The notes under the pieces were generated by a model. That model was not told where the DNA came from and searched no databases. It saw nothing but the letters and a program-made list of their open reading frames with translations. DNA of 64,000 nucleotides from Kitagawia praeruptora (Eukaryota; Streptophyta; Magnoliopsida; Apiales; Apiaceae): the NCBI GenBank assembly GCA_037693485.1, contig CM075347.1, positions 149,580,501 to 149,644,500 on the forward strand, in the 5' to 3' direction. Shown here piece after piece: positions 33,632 through 45,835 of this stretch (the stretch's first letter is position 1; each line of letters opens with the position of its first letter). Made by a program: the position numbers and the translations under genes.

Positions 33632-36600
33632 TGTAACGACCCGAAAAATTTCTTGTAATTTATTATATTAAAATATATTTTTAGTTGATTTTACTGTGCT
33701 TCAGTTTAATTTTAATGCATTTAATCGCGTTATGATTTTTATTAAATAGGAAAATTATCCCATACGTGTTATGTGACTTCTGTGTAGCATAAATGATTTT
33801 ATTCTATTTTTCTGTAATTTTTATATTTTTAGAATACAGTTATTTCGCATTTTAATTTTCGGACCCAGCCCCTATATTGAATTCGAGACCCTGTTTTTCA
33901 TAAAATTATTTTCAGATAATAATGGGATGTTCAAAAATGTATTATTTTGTAATTTTTGTAATATCCGTAATTTTTGGAGAATTTTGGCATTTATATCATA
34001 TTTGTTTTAAAATAAAAATTTTACATTTTTATCCCATAAAAATTATTTTTAAGGCTTAATGATTTTAATTAGGGGTTAAGAATATTTTTGGGGTATTAAT
34101 TTTTTTGATTTATATAAATAGCAGCAGATTATTTTTTTTATTTAAAATAATCAAAAATCAGATTTTTGATTTAATTTTTCTGAAAATTCTTTGAAGTGTT
34201 CTTCATAGTTCTTGAGAATCAATCGACCTTTTGAAGGTGATTTTGTTATCCAAATCTTTCATATGAATAGTCAAATTGAATCTCATGATCTGTACTACCT
34301 GTTTATGTATGTGTTGACATGTGTGTAAGCCTTAATCGTGATTTGATAATTTGTTTTTAAATTCGAAATTTCATGAATTTATTGTGAATCATACAGTGAT
34401 TTGTTGTTGATGTGGTTAGTTCCTACAGATTGCTCATGCTTCCATGAATTTTATGATGATTTTTAACTGATTTATTATGTACTAAATATGAAAATCGAAT
34501 TTTTGTGTGGGTGAGAAATTTTGATTTCGATTTCTGGATTCTTGAGTGATTTGTTGCTGTTGTTGATGATTGGTATAGCTTGTACAAGTAATAAGCTTCA
34601 TTTTGATATAAAGAACGACTGATTTGGTTATCGGATTCGTGTCGTCGGAAAATGATTGAAGATCGCCGGAATTTATTTCGGTTTTGGCCGGATTTTTGTT
34701 TTGGTCGAATCTGGGAATGAATGAATGGTAGGGTTGAATTTAGGATGTGATTTGGAGTATGTTTGGTGCTTAAAACGTAGCAAATGGTACGTTTTAAGGG
34801 AGGCCGGAGTTTGGCCTGATTTTTTTTCCGGTCGCCGAAATCTGGGTAGCAGCCATTGACGGAGGTGGTTGTTCTTCGAGCATTCATACGAAGAACAACA
34901 AAGATGGTGATGAACAGTACCCATTTGATCCTGAAAACCTTTTAACCTTTTCTGAAAAATGATTTTGAGAATTGATTTTTACTTTTTACTAATTATTTTT
35001 ACTTTTATTTACTTTTAATTACTTTTATTTACTTTTAATTACTTTTATTTACTTTTAATTACTTTATAATTCTGAATGTAATTATAAATTTCAGAAATAT
35101 TATTTTCTGAAAATGTTTGATAAATCATGAATTTATTTCTGAATTCCATTTTAATTATTTCTTTATTTATTTGTTTTTAATTCAAAAATAATTAAGAATT
35201 AAATACTTTTAATTATATTAATTAATCTCAAATAATGATTTAATTAATTTGATTATCTAATAAATGTAATTATTTATTAGATAATTTTATTAATTAATTA
35301 TTACTTGATTCTAATTAATTAATTTAGGATTATTAACCAATTTTCTGTTTAAAAGTGATTTAAAATAGAAAGAAATTTTTTTAAATCCTAAAAATAATCC
35401 GGGAACGGTAAAAATAGTTTTAAAATTCTAAAATTATTTATAAACCCGGATTAGATAATTATAAAAATATTTTGGTGATCCAATAATTACCCGGAGGGTT
35501 TATTAGCGATCCTTTTTGATTCAAAAAGGGTATTTAAATCTTTTAAAATTCTTTTAAGTGATTTAAAATATTTTTTTTAAATATTCTAAAATTATTTTGA
35601 GTGCTCTTTTAAATTGTGAGTCGTATCTGCTATGTGAATTACGTGCTATGTGATTATGTGATCTACTTATCAAGTCCTTATACGTGCGATGTAAATTGTC
35701 AAGATATTAAGTATCAAGGGTTAGGTTATAAATTGAGTTGTGATCGATATATATATAGTTAATGTGTGTTAATTGTTTATGTGGTTTATATTATAAGATG
35801 TCATTAAGAGTAGACGATGTTTTCTTTGATTTACTGGCAACGATGACGATATCGTTTATTTTCAAGGATTAATTGGTAAGTATTGATTTAGGTTGTCAGC
35901 GGAGATACGAAGATTTAATGAAGAGGGATTGGAGATGGATGTAATATTCTTTGTGGGTTATGAAGAAGGTTGGGGGTAGATGGAGGCAGTATTGTTTGTG
36001 AAATTGCTGGTTTACTTGTGAGGTGTTTTAACACCGGGAAAACGTCTATGTTCAAAGGGGACATTTCCAATTATTTTCTTCTGGCAGAGATATTGGTAAG
36101 CATGGTTAATACGTTCGAATTGAGTTTATAAGCGTTTACAAAATGTCAGAATTGTCATCCGGAGGCTGAGGTACTATCTTATGTTTGACTATAGAAGTAG
36201 ACGCGCGGGCTCGATGTCGACGGATCAGACTCGTGGCAACCGCTGAAGCGTAAACCAAAGCAAGATTAAAACAGAGGGCATGATGACGTGAGATAGAAGA
36301 AAAGGATAGTTGTCTTACTGCGGCATTAAATGATAGCTAAGGACCATAGGCAAGTATTTTCTTTATCATCTTAAACACTTTTTATTTTATGTTTCATTGA
36401 TTCATATCATGACGAATAGCTATTGTTCAGAGCTATTTGTGATTCTTAAATATTTTTGTGCGAACACAGTTGCTTGATATTGGTACCCTTGATGTGGGGA
36501 ATTGTTTCAGATAAACTCTTCATATCCTCATTATCGTAGTAATAATGGGATATGACCTGTATTTAAAACTAAGCATTTCCTGTTGAATTCGGAAATTGCT

Positions 36601-37518
36601 CTATTGGATTGGAAAATAGTAAAGCGTAGGAGGCCACATCGAGTAGTTGGTCCAACTATATTTAAGGAGGATATGGTAACCATACCATCTTCCTATAGGC
36701 TAACATTACTTGCCTATTTTGGGTACCCCAGAAATCCTCGTTATACCCACGCGGATAGAAAGGTATTCGGTGGTTGTATAAAGTGGTCTCATTGCTTTTG
36801 AACCTGATCAGGGGGCAATGGTGTTTCAGTTATATATATCCAATCCATATCGCCAGAATGACTATTATATATTGTGAATTGGCAGATGATTCATTTTTAT
36901 GACATGCCAAATGATTTCAGTTATGATTTGAATTATATCACAGTTGTTGATTCAGTTTTCTCTATAAACTGTTTTACATTTCAGTTGATTTTATGACCCA
37001 CTTATCCTGGTTTTATATCAAAAATTTTATACACTTGCTGAGCATTTCTTTCGCTCATACTTGCTGTTGTAAATTCTAACATTTCAGTAAGGTAGTTTGG
37101 CAAGACGTATCCGCACAGTTCAGAAAGAGAAGAGGCGCGATGCTATTTCAGAGATGACTTGGCTCAGGATGTCTGGATTTAGTGTAAGATCTATTTTATA
37201 TAATTGAGTTCTAATTCTAATATTTATTATTATTATGTAATGGTCTGGTTAGCCTGGCGTACTTCTTATCGAAGTTACACCAGTGGTTTAAGATTTGATC
37301 AAAGAGAATGTTAAGAATGAATGCTTTCTATTTAATGGAATTTGGATTCTTGTTTCTAGCCCTATAACCTTAAAAGATCTTGGTATATTTGGGGTCACAG
37401 ATGTTATATTTCCAGTGTTGGACAATCACAAGTGATGATTATTATTAAACAAATGTTTTATTTTGAGGATTCTCGCGTGACAACCAAATCTTCTGACCCC
37501 GGATTTGGGGGTGTCACA
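33632..37518 (+). mobile_element. 3' LTR of the LARD-type element
   Basis: This 3887-bp LTR matches the 5' LTR almost base for base. The length difference is largely one unit of an ACTTTTAATT-type short repeat near 35000 (compare about 29700). Scattered single-base differences (for example G at 28338 against T at 33651) show some age, but the pair is young compared with the rest of the window. It ends GGGTGTCACA, followed by the target duplication GATCG. Confidence 0.88.
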
Positions 37519-37663
37519 GATCGGATCGTATCAAATCCATATCCGCTCCATTAACTTTCGGGATTTTTCCGGATCGAATTTTTTTTAATATGATCCATAT
37601 CCGCTCCATTAGCCTTTGGATCGGATCGGATCGAACCGGATATCCGATCCATTGACAGCCCTA
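37519..37663. mobile_element. hAT-like element, right part
   Basis: It continues the element started at 27740 and carries GGATCGGAT-type subterminal words. It ends at the inverted terminus just before the 8-bp target copy AGTCCCAT. Confidence 0.8.
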
Positions 37664-37671
37664 AGTCCCAT

Positions 37672-39100
37672 GCTCTTGTTGTTGTGTGATATACATTGCT
37701 TATACAAAAATTATATTTGTTTCCAATGTTCAATGTTGTACCATATATTAAGATCCTGTGGGGGGAGGGGGAGCAATGCCATCATCGTTGTTCATTTATA
37801 CTCCTGTATCAGACTATATTGTGTGTCAAACTTTATGCTCTCCAAGTCTTCTTATTCACAGCCTGTGAGAACACATCAAGATCATCAGCTTGCTTCATTT
37901 ACACACCCAAGTTTTTACTACCACAATTTTTCTTGGTCACTACACAAATTGATTTAATTTTGTGACCGTAGGCTGTAGCTAGAGAGTTAATTAATTAACA
38001 ATAGCAATACATAAAAATAAAGCTAAAAGGAATGGAAAAAAATAGGATAAAAAAGATGACACCAGTTAAAATGGAAAATATATTTATTCTGAAGTCGGAA
38101 AAGGAGAGTAAATTTATTCTATGCTATAAAGATATGGGAGGGACTATTGGCTTGATTAATATCTTGGTGAATAGAGGGTAGTACTAGTAGTTCTGTGCTA
38201 GTACAGTACTTGTAAAATACTTACATCTGGCTCTGGCTGGCAGCTGTTAGTCCATTGCTACAATTCCTAAATTCATTTTCAAGTTTGTCAACTTCGGTAT
38301 ATGGATGACAAAAATATCCTCAAAACTTGTTCTAATTCATCTCTGATTTCACATCTCTGATTTCACATAGAAGGGTCAAGCGTATTTAACTGTCATTTAT
38401 GTTTCGATATTATTTAATCATAAATTTAAATTGGTATATACCTATTTAGATGCAAGAATTAAGCGTCAACTAGGCACCACTATATGCACTTCATGTTTTC
38501 ATTCTACGACGCAACAATATTGTTAGTGGAATGAGTGTTCGGATACTAAAAATGAATAATCGAAGATTTCAACGAGTATTCGAACTTTAACAAAGAAAAA
38601 GAAAATAGAGAATAAATGTAGAAGAAAATTAATGCTAGATGCTTATTTATTTAGGAGTGTGCTACTATGAACATTTGTTTGGGACCATGTCCTTGCATGA
38701 GCTGTAGCTTTAAGTTGTATACTCAAGTATTTTATTTGGCTGGCTAATCAATCCACTGCTATGAGCCCGCATATTCAGAAATCAGAAGGGTACGATATGG
38801 TGTCTTTTTCGTCTAATATCCTTTGTTTCTCAATTACTACCTTTTATTTTTATTTGGTTCTCATTTTTACCCTCCCTTTACTAATTCAGTCTACCCATTT
38901 CAAATGTGATCATCTATGCATTGGCAAAGTTGTTTCCACTTTCCAAATTATTTATAATTATGTTTTCATTAGGCCAGCGATATGTTTACTAATTCTCTCA
39001 TATAATTTATTAGAATTCTTAATTTTTCATTTTTGATTTTTAATTAAATATATAACAATAAGTGAAAAAAAAACAAACAAATGAAGATGAAAATAAATGC
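37672..39100. other. Gene-free AT-rich stretch with a local repeat pair
   Basis: No gene is supported. About 38530-38645 resembles 39731-39850 (shared GAAAAAGAAAATAGAGAATA and GAAGAAAATTAATG), so a local repeat is present in two diverged copies. Confidence 0.5.
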
Positions 39101-39107
39101 TAGAAGA

Positions 39108-39325
39108 TTCATACATTATCCTATTTTGTGAAGATCTTTTGGGGGGGTGGGGCAATCTCTGGACGTCCAAGAACTTAAAAAAAGAAGAATGTAATGAAAT
39201 GTCAATGAATTGAGAATTGTAAAGATATTTGGGTACCATAGACTTTATCATATATTATTTCAATATAATGGAATATAAATGTCGAGTTACTACAAAATGC
39301 TATAGAAGTCTAGTAGTTATAATTA
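39108..39325 (+). repeat. Dispersed repeat, copy 2 (partner at 4622-4830)
   Basis: It aligns by eye with 4622-4830 over about 200 bp, including the AAGATCTT plus G-run word and the ATAGACTTTATCAT and AGAAGTCTAGTA blocks. It is non-coding. Confidence 0.6.
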
Positions 39326-39686
39326 TTTTTCATATATTAATTATTTTTAATATTTATCATTCTCGAAATTTGGAATGTATCTTGGTGAATTAGGATTTGC
39401 ATAACAAATATTCCCTCCGTCTCATATTGTTTTTATTGTTTTGTCTTTTTACATTATTCATTATAAGCGGTTGACTACTAATTTATACATAATTTTTAAA
39501 ATAAAATATAGTTATCAGTGATTTTGTTTGATTCGTATTTATGAATATTTCAATACATTAAAATTTTTCTATTTAATACTAATACGAAATTAAAGATATT
39601 AACGATGAAAAATATGCATTGATAAATATGTACAATATTCCAAATAATAAAAGAAATAAGAAGAAATATTATTATACAAATCGATC

Positions 39687-39732
39687 AACTATGATGTTAC
39701 TCCCAGTTTCAAAAAAAACTATGATGTTACTC
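39687..39732 (+). mobile_element. 14-bp poly(A) micro-insertion with 16-bp target duplication
   Basis: AACTATGATGTTACTC is repeated exactly (39687-39702 and 39717-39732) around CCAGTTTCAAAAAA. This is one of the clearest near-empty target-primed insertions in the window. Confidence 0.6.
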
Positions 39733-39739
39733 GAACAAA

Positions 39740-41195
39740 TATTCGAATACTAAAAATGAGAACTTGAAGTATCAACAAGTATTTGAAATTTGACAAGGAA
39801 AAAGAAAATAGAGAATAGGTGAAGGAAGAAAATTAATGGTGGGTGGGTGCTTTATTTTACTGTGAAGATTTGTAGGGGACCAAAAAAGTATTAATGTCCG
39901 TGCTTGAGTTCGGAGTAGTTGCAAGTAGTAATTCTATCATCAATCCACGCGGCATTTCAATCAGAATAGTACAACATGCTTTTTTTTCCCCCTGTTCCCT
40001 AGGGAGTATTCAATCAGGAGTAATTTGTTTCCCAAATTTGGTTCCCATTTGTTGTGGTCCTGCTTTTCGCCGCCTACCTACAACTACAATACAGGAGAAG
40101 CAAAGTTCTATTTTGTCCCTAGCAGCTCACTTATTCTTTTTTTCCCGAGTTTACCCTTCAAATTCCTTCACAATTTCTCTTCCTCTATCAATTCACTCCA
40201 AAGTCTCTTTTATCAATTTCCAACGTAAAACATCTGACCACGGAAAGGTTGTTCGAATCAAGTCTCAGTTGTAATTGATATCACTAGAAAAATCGAATTT
40301 TCTATGAATAGATTAAAATACGAACATGAATTCGTATCTACATTTTTTTACTACAAGTCTTCTATTGTTTCTCTTTGTCCCTGTTATCCCATTATTTCGT
40401 TTTCATCTTTCTACTCTTTAGCTGGCTTCACATATACATCTTTCCTTAAGGTAGTGATAATTTTTTCTTTTTTTTACCGACACTCTTGATACGAGATTTT
40501 ATAGATTTGAAAATGAATTCGCCTTCTGGTCAAAACTCAAAAACATTGCTCTAAAAATTTATGGAACCTTCTTCAACTTAATCATTTGATTTTCTCAAGT
40601 GGCCTTCAATATCTAAAAAATTTTAAATTATTTTCCCCTCAATAACTATACCACATTAACTCAAATATGCTCTTTTTGTTTTGACAGGGTGTAGAATGTA
40701 TGTAGGGTAAAAACGAATTTATGTGACTAGAATGTGAACCCAACTCAACTTATTCCACAATTAAAATTATTTGTATAAAATTGACCTCTTTTTAATTTGC
40801 AAGAACATCGAATTTGACATCCTTCCTCAAAATTCTAATGATAATGGATAATAATGGATAATTATCCATTATCAATATCCAACTCTATACTTTTATTAAA
40901 TATATAATTATAGAGGTATCTTTTAGTCTCCTGTATCACACAGTATGTCTTGAGCTCATGTTTGAGTACATAAATTTTTACAACTAGTACGAGTTCGAAA
41001 TCCTTTTTGATCTACTTTTTCCACTCTTTCACTAATTTTGTATATGAACTCCTTTTTTATATACTTTATCCACTCTTTTTGATCTATAATGTATTAGATT
41101 TTTTTAATTTGTCATTTTCAAATTTTAATTAGATATATAAAAGGAAATGCAAAAAATAAAAATTTTAAAATAAACAAGTGAAGATGAAAAGTAGC
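39740..41195. other. Gene-free stretch
   Basis: An open frame of 126 codons at 39894-40274 has no recognisable domain and an unbiased, Ser/Phe-rich composition. The rest is AT-rich without detected elements. Confidence 0.45.
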
Positions 41196-41201
41196 TAGAA
41201 A

Positions 41202-41273
41202 ACAGTACCCAGGAGTCGAACCTGGTTTTGAGGCTAGAAAAGTTAGCCAACTACCAGCTGAACTACAGTCACA
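41202..41273 (-). tRNA. tRNA-like remnant, probably a pseudo-tRNA or SINE head
   Basis: On the minus strand there is an A-box-like TAGTTCAGCTGGTAG, an anticodon arm with a perfect 5-bp stem (GGCTA/TAGCC, 7-nt loop) and a perfect T arm (CCAGG-TTCGACT-CCTGG). The 7-bp acceptor stem and the D stem do not pair. I therefore do not call a functional tRNA or assign an anticodon. Confidence 0.45.
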
Positions 41274-41947
41274 GTAAATGTGAACGGTATATTGTACTAC
41301 TTAATTTAGTGTACCTGAGCATTTCGATTCTTGTACCATGCCAAATCGCACCTTGTGCATATAACTCTGAAATTTATTATTCAATGGTGGAAAATTTATA
41401 ATGGATTCCTACAATTTATTTTATTTATTTTTCTATTGAATTTATAAATGGCGAAGAGCAGTTGAATTATTCTCAGCATATAATTTTTGAAATATATTAA
41501 AATAAATATTCATTTATAAAGCATAAAAATTTAATTATTCTAAAAGCATATTATTCATCGCTGACGTGGCACCGCCACGTCAACAGGATTGCCACGTCTG
41601 CATTTAGATGATATCAAGGATAAAACGACATTATTTGAACTTTTTTCACGTAAAGAAGCATCCAAGACATAAAAAACATTGATTAATAATTTTTAATGCT
41701 TTACAAAAACACCACATTCGAACTTTTGGATGCAACAAAGATGGTTAAAGATGAGTTTCATATATATTCAAATTTTAAGAATCCCAGAATCATATTTTAC
41801 AAAAGGGTAATGCATATATTTTTACGATTATAAAGGATTTATTAATTTATAATATTATTGGAACCATATATTTATATAGGGTTTTCAAAAAAATTATTAT
41901 ATTATTATTTTATCGAAATTGATCATATTTTGAACTGACCCAAGTTG

Positions 41948-42009
41948 GGACTAGAAGAAATTGTTAATTTAGAAAGATTATTAATTTATTGAATATTAAT
42001 TTAACGAGA
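41948..42009. repeat. Left end of duplicated flank, copy 1
   Basis: GGGACTAGAAGAAATT and the following sequence match 55462-55520. The copy is interrupted at 42026 by a 2.7-kb insertion and resumes at 44696. Confidence 0.75.
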
Positions 42010-42261
42010 TTTTACTGTAATACTTTTTTTTGTCAGAAATAACTTTTTAATTAATGAATTGTATCAAAGTACAATATCCGTATAGTCGGAGAAAGAGTTT
42101 CTTTCATTCAAGAAAGTTTATCATCTAACCGAAAAGCACGCAAGTTGCTTCCGGACGCTTAGACAATATAACATTAATGCATGAATAGAAAACCCATCAA
42201 ATAAGGCCTCGTTAAAACCCCGCAAGAGTAAAACCCTATGGGACAAAAACTCGGGGGGCGC

Positions 42262-42281
42262 GGGGGGGGGGGGGGGGGGGG
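42262..42281. repeat. Run of 20 G
   Basis: An uninterrupted G20 follows GGGGGGCGC. It could form G-quadruplexes and is also a typical site for sequencing or assembly length error. Confidence 0.8.
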
Positions 42282-43258
42282 AAGAGTGCCCTACAAAAAT
42301 ACATCGTTAACATAGAGATTGGAATAAAAATTAGTGACTCCTTGTAGCTATAGAGAATCCCTGATGCCATCAATATTAGTTGTAAAACTGGTTCATACAC
42401 CGATGTCCTCCTTCCTTCTTATGTCTTCTTTTTCCAACCATCCAAAATTCCATAAAATAACTTATAGAACTGTAACCTCTCCTTGATCAACTCGCACAGT
42501 GTCCCCAAATATTTAGTTAATAGCACCTTCAATCCTGTAATTAAAAAGAACTTTTTCATAAGCAACTTGGAAGCTCCGTTACTTCAATTTTGAAAATCAA
42601 ACTTGAATTTTTATTGCTATTAAACCTGCCGATCACCCAGCCAAACCTGATAAAAGAAAGAAAATAAGTATATGAATCACTTTAATACATATAAGTAAAA
42701 ATATATTAGGACTTAAAAGCATTTTGATAATAGGTGGCTCACTTCTAACCCAAGGGGATCCCTTTGGTTAGACATGAAAAAATCAAAATTGATAATTTTA
42801 AATAAAGAAAATTGCATTTTATACTCTCTATTTAAAATAAATAATTATGAATTACAATATGATAAAATAATAGTCATCAATTATGACACAAATCGTCAAA
42901 GAGACGACCCAATATAATCTCAAAATTGGTCCAAAAAACCACCATATATGGCACACCCTCAGAGGCACAACACCATATAAAATGGTACAATAATCACAAT
43001 TAATACGATACAATGGAGGAGATATTAAGCAACCACTAAGAAAGTTTATAAGCCTAAGAAGAGTTACTACCTATCCAAATTAAGGAGGATAAAATGGAAA
43101 AAATAACAAAACAAAAACTAGTATATAGATTGAAATAAAACGTGCTAAAGTAATTAAAGGCTTAATTAAAAATATAACTGACGAAGAAATTGCTCATGTA
43201 AAATTAAAGAATAAAGAGCCATTTAAATCAGTTTATTCAAATTCAAACCTTGATTAAC

Positions 43259-43301
43259 AAGGTGAGTAAATTAGCATTTCTAAAAAAAAAGGTAAGTAAA
43301 T
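43259..43301 (+). mobile_element. 17-bp poly(A) micro-insertion with 13-bp target duplication
   Basis: AAGGTGAGTAAAT (43259-43271) and AAGGTAAGTAAAT (43289-43301) flank TAGCATTTCTAAAAAAA. It lies inside the 2.7-kb LINE-like insertion, so it happened after that insertion or arrived with it. Confidence 0.45.
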
Positions 43302-44143
43302 AATCTGAGCCTCGCACAAAACATCAACCAAATAAAGATTATTATTTAACAAGTTTTTATAATTAAAAACATCACTGGAATTAAAAGTGTCCAATCGAAA
43401 AATTTAATGTTGTCATTCAATATTAACTACCAATTAATAATAATCAAATCTCATAACTTATTTGGTCAAATTCTATTCAACAAAATTAGAAATAACTAAT
43501 GTTAAGGGTTAAATTGTAGGAATATTTACCAACAGCTACATAAAAGGAGCAAAATTAGCTATATTAAAGGCATATAAAATTGCCAAATACCACACAATAA
43601 ACTATCAATCAAAATATATAACCGAAAAATTTAAAATATCATTCAAATATATTAAATGTTTATTAATGAAGATTTGCCGGACAAATTCCGATCAAGGAAC
43701 AAGAACAACAGAGATTGATACTAAGTATCATTCCTCCCATGCACATCTTTGTGATTCTGATTCTAGCAATTAGTTTTACTATTTTGCAGTAATTAAAGAA
43801 AACCTGTAGCTACATCTAAATGATATTCATCAGAATGCCTCGCATATAAATTATACTTACACGTCTTCAATAATGTACGAACTCGAAGTTAACCATAAAC
43901 ACATTCACAAAATACACAGCTATTCCGTAAGAATACACTACAAACCTAAACGGCAACATCAACTTCATATTAAGCATATGCATACAACCACACACCCATA
44001 ATGTTGGAATTTCAAATCGAACATAGAACTTGGCATAATATTGTAAATATCGATCTCTAGCCACAAAAACCAGAACTCTCAAGGTAAATAATCAAAAGGT
44101 AACACATAATTAACATAATCATCAATAGGGTTTTGTTACTAGC

Positions 44144-44515
44144 TCAAATAAATGGGAGATTAGTAAAGTAATATTGTAATGGAACCATAAAAAGATATAA
44201 GTATTGGTAAATTACTAGAGGACCAGAACCAACAGTGCAAAGACCATTAACGAGGTCGACGAGAACAAGGCATGTATTCACGTCTCCGGTGAGAGACATA
44301 GATTGGGTTTCTACCGGACTCTCGTTTTTTAACACATCAATATTGCAACTATCATACACCATCTCAACAGCCTTAATCTTGTTATCATCCAAAAGGACAT
44401 AAAACTCGACGGACTGGATGAGAAAGAAAGTGCGATAGCCGTCGAATTTGATGTCGGAGTGATGAACGAAGTGATCGTCACAAACTCTGTTCACAAACTC
44501 AATGGAGGGCAACAT
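44144..44515 (-). pseudogene. F-box-associated-like protein fragment (exon)
   Basis: A frame starting MLPSIEFVNRVCDDHFVHHS runs to GSGPLVI before a possible donor GTAATT near 44210; it then continues through intron-like sequence to 44144. The pattern AVEMVYD, then VDLVNGLCTVGSGPLVIY, resembles the SCNGLVC..NP core of F-box-associated domains in plant F-box proteins. No F-box motif precedes it, and no second exon with the remaining repeats follows. The family call is tentative. The fragment lies inside the LINE-like insertion and probably came with it. Confidence 0.35.
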
Positions 44516-44711
44516 TTAAACAACACAAAAGGCAATATTTTCTTTGATTTCACTCTCAAATCTTCCTCTTTTTTGGTTTTTCTTCTTTCACTTGATCACT
44601 TCAAGTTAATTATAAATTAACTTGTATAGATTACTAGTTTAGAACTCATACTTTTATAAAAGCTTGTTCATGCAAATGTGAGCTCACCCTAATTTTTTTA
44701 CTGTAATACTT

Positions 44712-45305
44712 ATTTTAAATGTTTAAAATCTTGACCGACTCAATATTGTGAGCATTATTCATTACGAAAGACAACTTAATTCTACTCTGATTTTGTGTCA
44801 TTTGTCGGAGCATTTTACATAGCTCTTATTTTGTTTTTGATTTTAGAATCGGAACTGAATCCTTTCAAACCCACATCGCAATTACTAATTATATCCTATA
44901 TATAATTGGCGTAAGGAAGTTCTCATGGTCGTCGTCATGGATAATATAGTAAATTCAAGTTATAGGAAACAAATAAGTCAAAAATTTAAAAACAAACAAC
45001 TTAAAATAGCAAAAACCATAATTAAAAATAAGTCACAAATTCATTATTCATTAATACCTTATATATAATAAGCATAAAGGAGATCTTATCCAAATTTTTG
45101 GTCGTCGTCACTATACTACCAAAAAAATATGATCCGTTGGATTAAAAGTCATCTGTTGGATTATAAATTATATCCTTATATATTTATTTATAATTTTCAC
45201 TTTGTTAATTTACTATAATACCCTTTCTTCATCGATTTGTTTTTTTTTTCTTCATCATTAGAACTAAATTTAATTTAAAAATATCTTTATAAGAGGGATC
45301 TTATC
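44712..45305. repeat. Duplicated flank, copy 1 (continued)
   Basis: It matches about 55536-56124 over its length, including GAGCATTATTCATTACGAAAG and the TCGTCGTCATGG block. It ends with TTATC, the target duplication of the gypsy element. Words such as CTTATCCAAATTTTTGGTC recur at 45088, 55913 and 56611, so the flank itself contains an older internal repeat, possibly of Helitron origin. Confidence 0.8.
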
Positions 45306-45802
45306 TGATATGGGCTAAAAGTAAGTCCTAAATACACATTTAATGTGGCATTAATTAGACCTAAAATGGTCCAAACGTGGGGCCCACCAGATGGGCCCAA
45401 ACCCTATTTTTATATATTAATTTCGTAATTAATGTTAGAGGCAATAAATAGCTCAGCAAATAAGAGTCAAACAAGGATACTACTCTTGCCTGACTTAGTC
45501 ACCAAGATACATATTTCAACATGGAAATTAACTCATACATACTAGGATCTGGAACCTTCTTCTAGGCGGTGACTTGCCCACCAAGTCACCTAATTCTACT
45601 ACGATTCTAAGGCTTCTCAGCCTATATAAAGGGTCAGACCCCTCATCTCAGAACTACGTTTTTGGCTTGATTCTCAATACGAGATACATAAGCACTCTGT
45701 GAGGACCGATTAGTCTCGAACACGGAAACAGCCATTAAAGCACGAAACTCCCGAACCCTAGCATTAAATACAAATTCGTAACCTAGTTTTTATTCCACAA
45801 CA
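45306..45802 (+). mobile_element. 5' LTR of a Tat-lineage Ty3/gypsy element
   Basis: The LTR runs from TGATATGGGC to TTCCACAACA, 497 bp, and matches the LTR at 56125-56611. A TATA box TATATAAA lies at 45623-45630. The host TTATC precedes it (45301-45305). Confidence 0.88.
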
Positions 45803-45804
45803 TT

Positions 45805-45823
45805 TGGCACCGTCTATGGGAAG
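45805..45823 (+). other. Primer-binding site of the gypsy element
   Basis: TGGCACCGTCTATGGGAA begins 2 bp after the LTR. It resembles the TGGCGCCGTTGCCGGGGA site, complementary to tRNA-Asp, used by several plant gypsy lineages, with several differences. Assignment to that tRNA is an inference. Confidence 0.5.
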
Positions 45824-45835
45824 ACAACATCAACC

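Larger units (their letters stand above)
42010..44711 (-). mobile_element. LINE-like insertion (minus strand) with 16-bp target duplication
   Basis: TTTTACTGTAATACTT lies at 42010-42025 and again at 44696-44711. The duplicate flank at 55510-55535 shows the empty site. The insert (42026-44695) ends on the minus strand with TTATTTCTGACAAAAAAA, a poly(A) tail, as LINE copies do. It has no reverse transcriptase frame. Its minus-strand 5' half holds a gene-like exon (44144-44515), and its 3' part contains the block TTTTAACGAGGCC seen near the ends of many plant retroelements. It may be a chimeric or transduced copy mobilised by LINE enzymes. Confidence 0.65.

Noticed and set aside
39894..40274. 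126-codon plus-strand frame
   Set aside because: No domain, no splice or promoter context, and composition is what AT-rich DNA gives by chance.
41202..41273. Functional tRNA gene on the minus strand
   Set aside because: T and anticodon arms are good, but acceptor and D stems do not pair.
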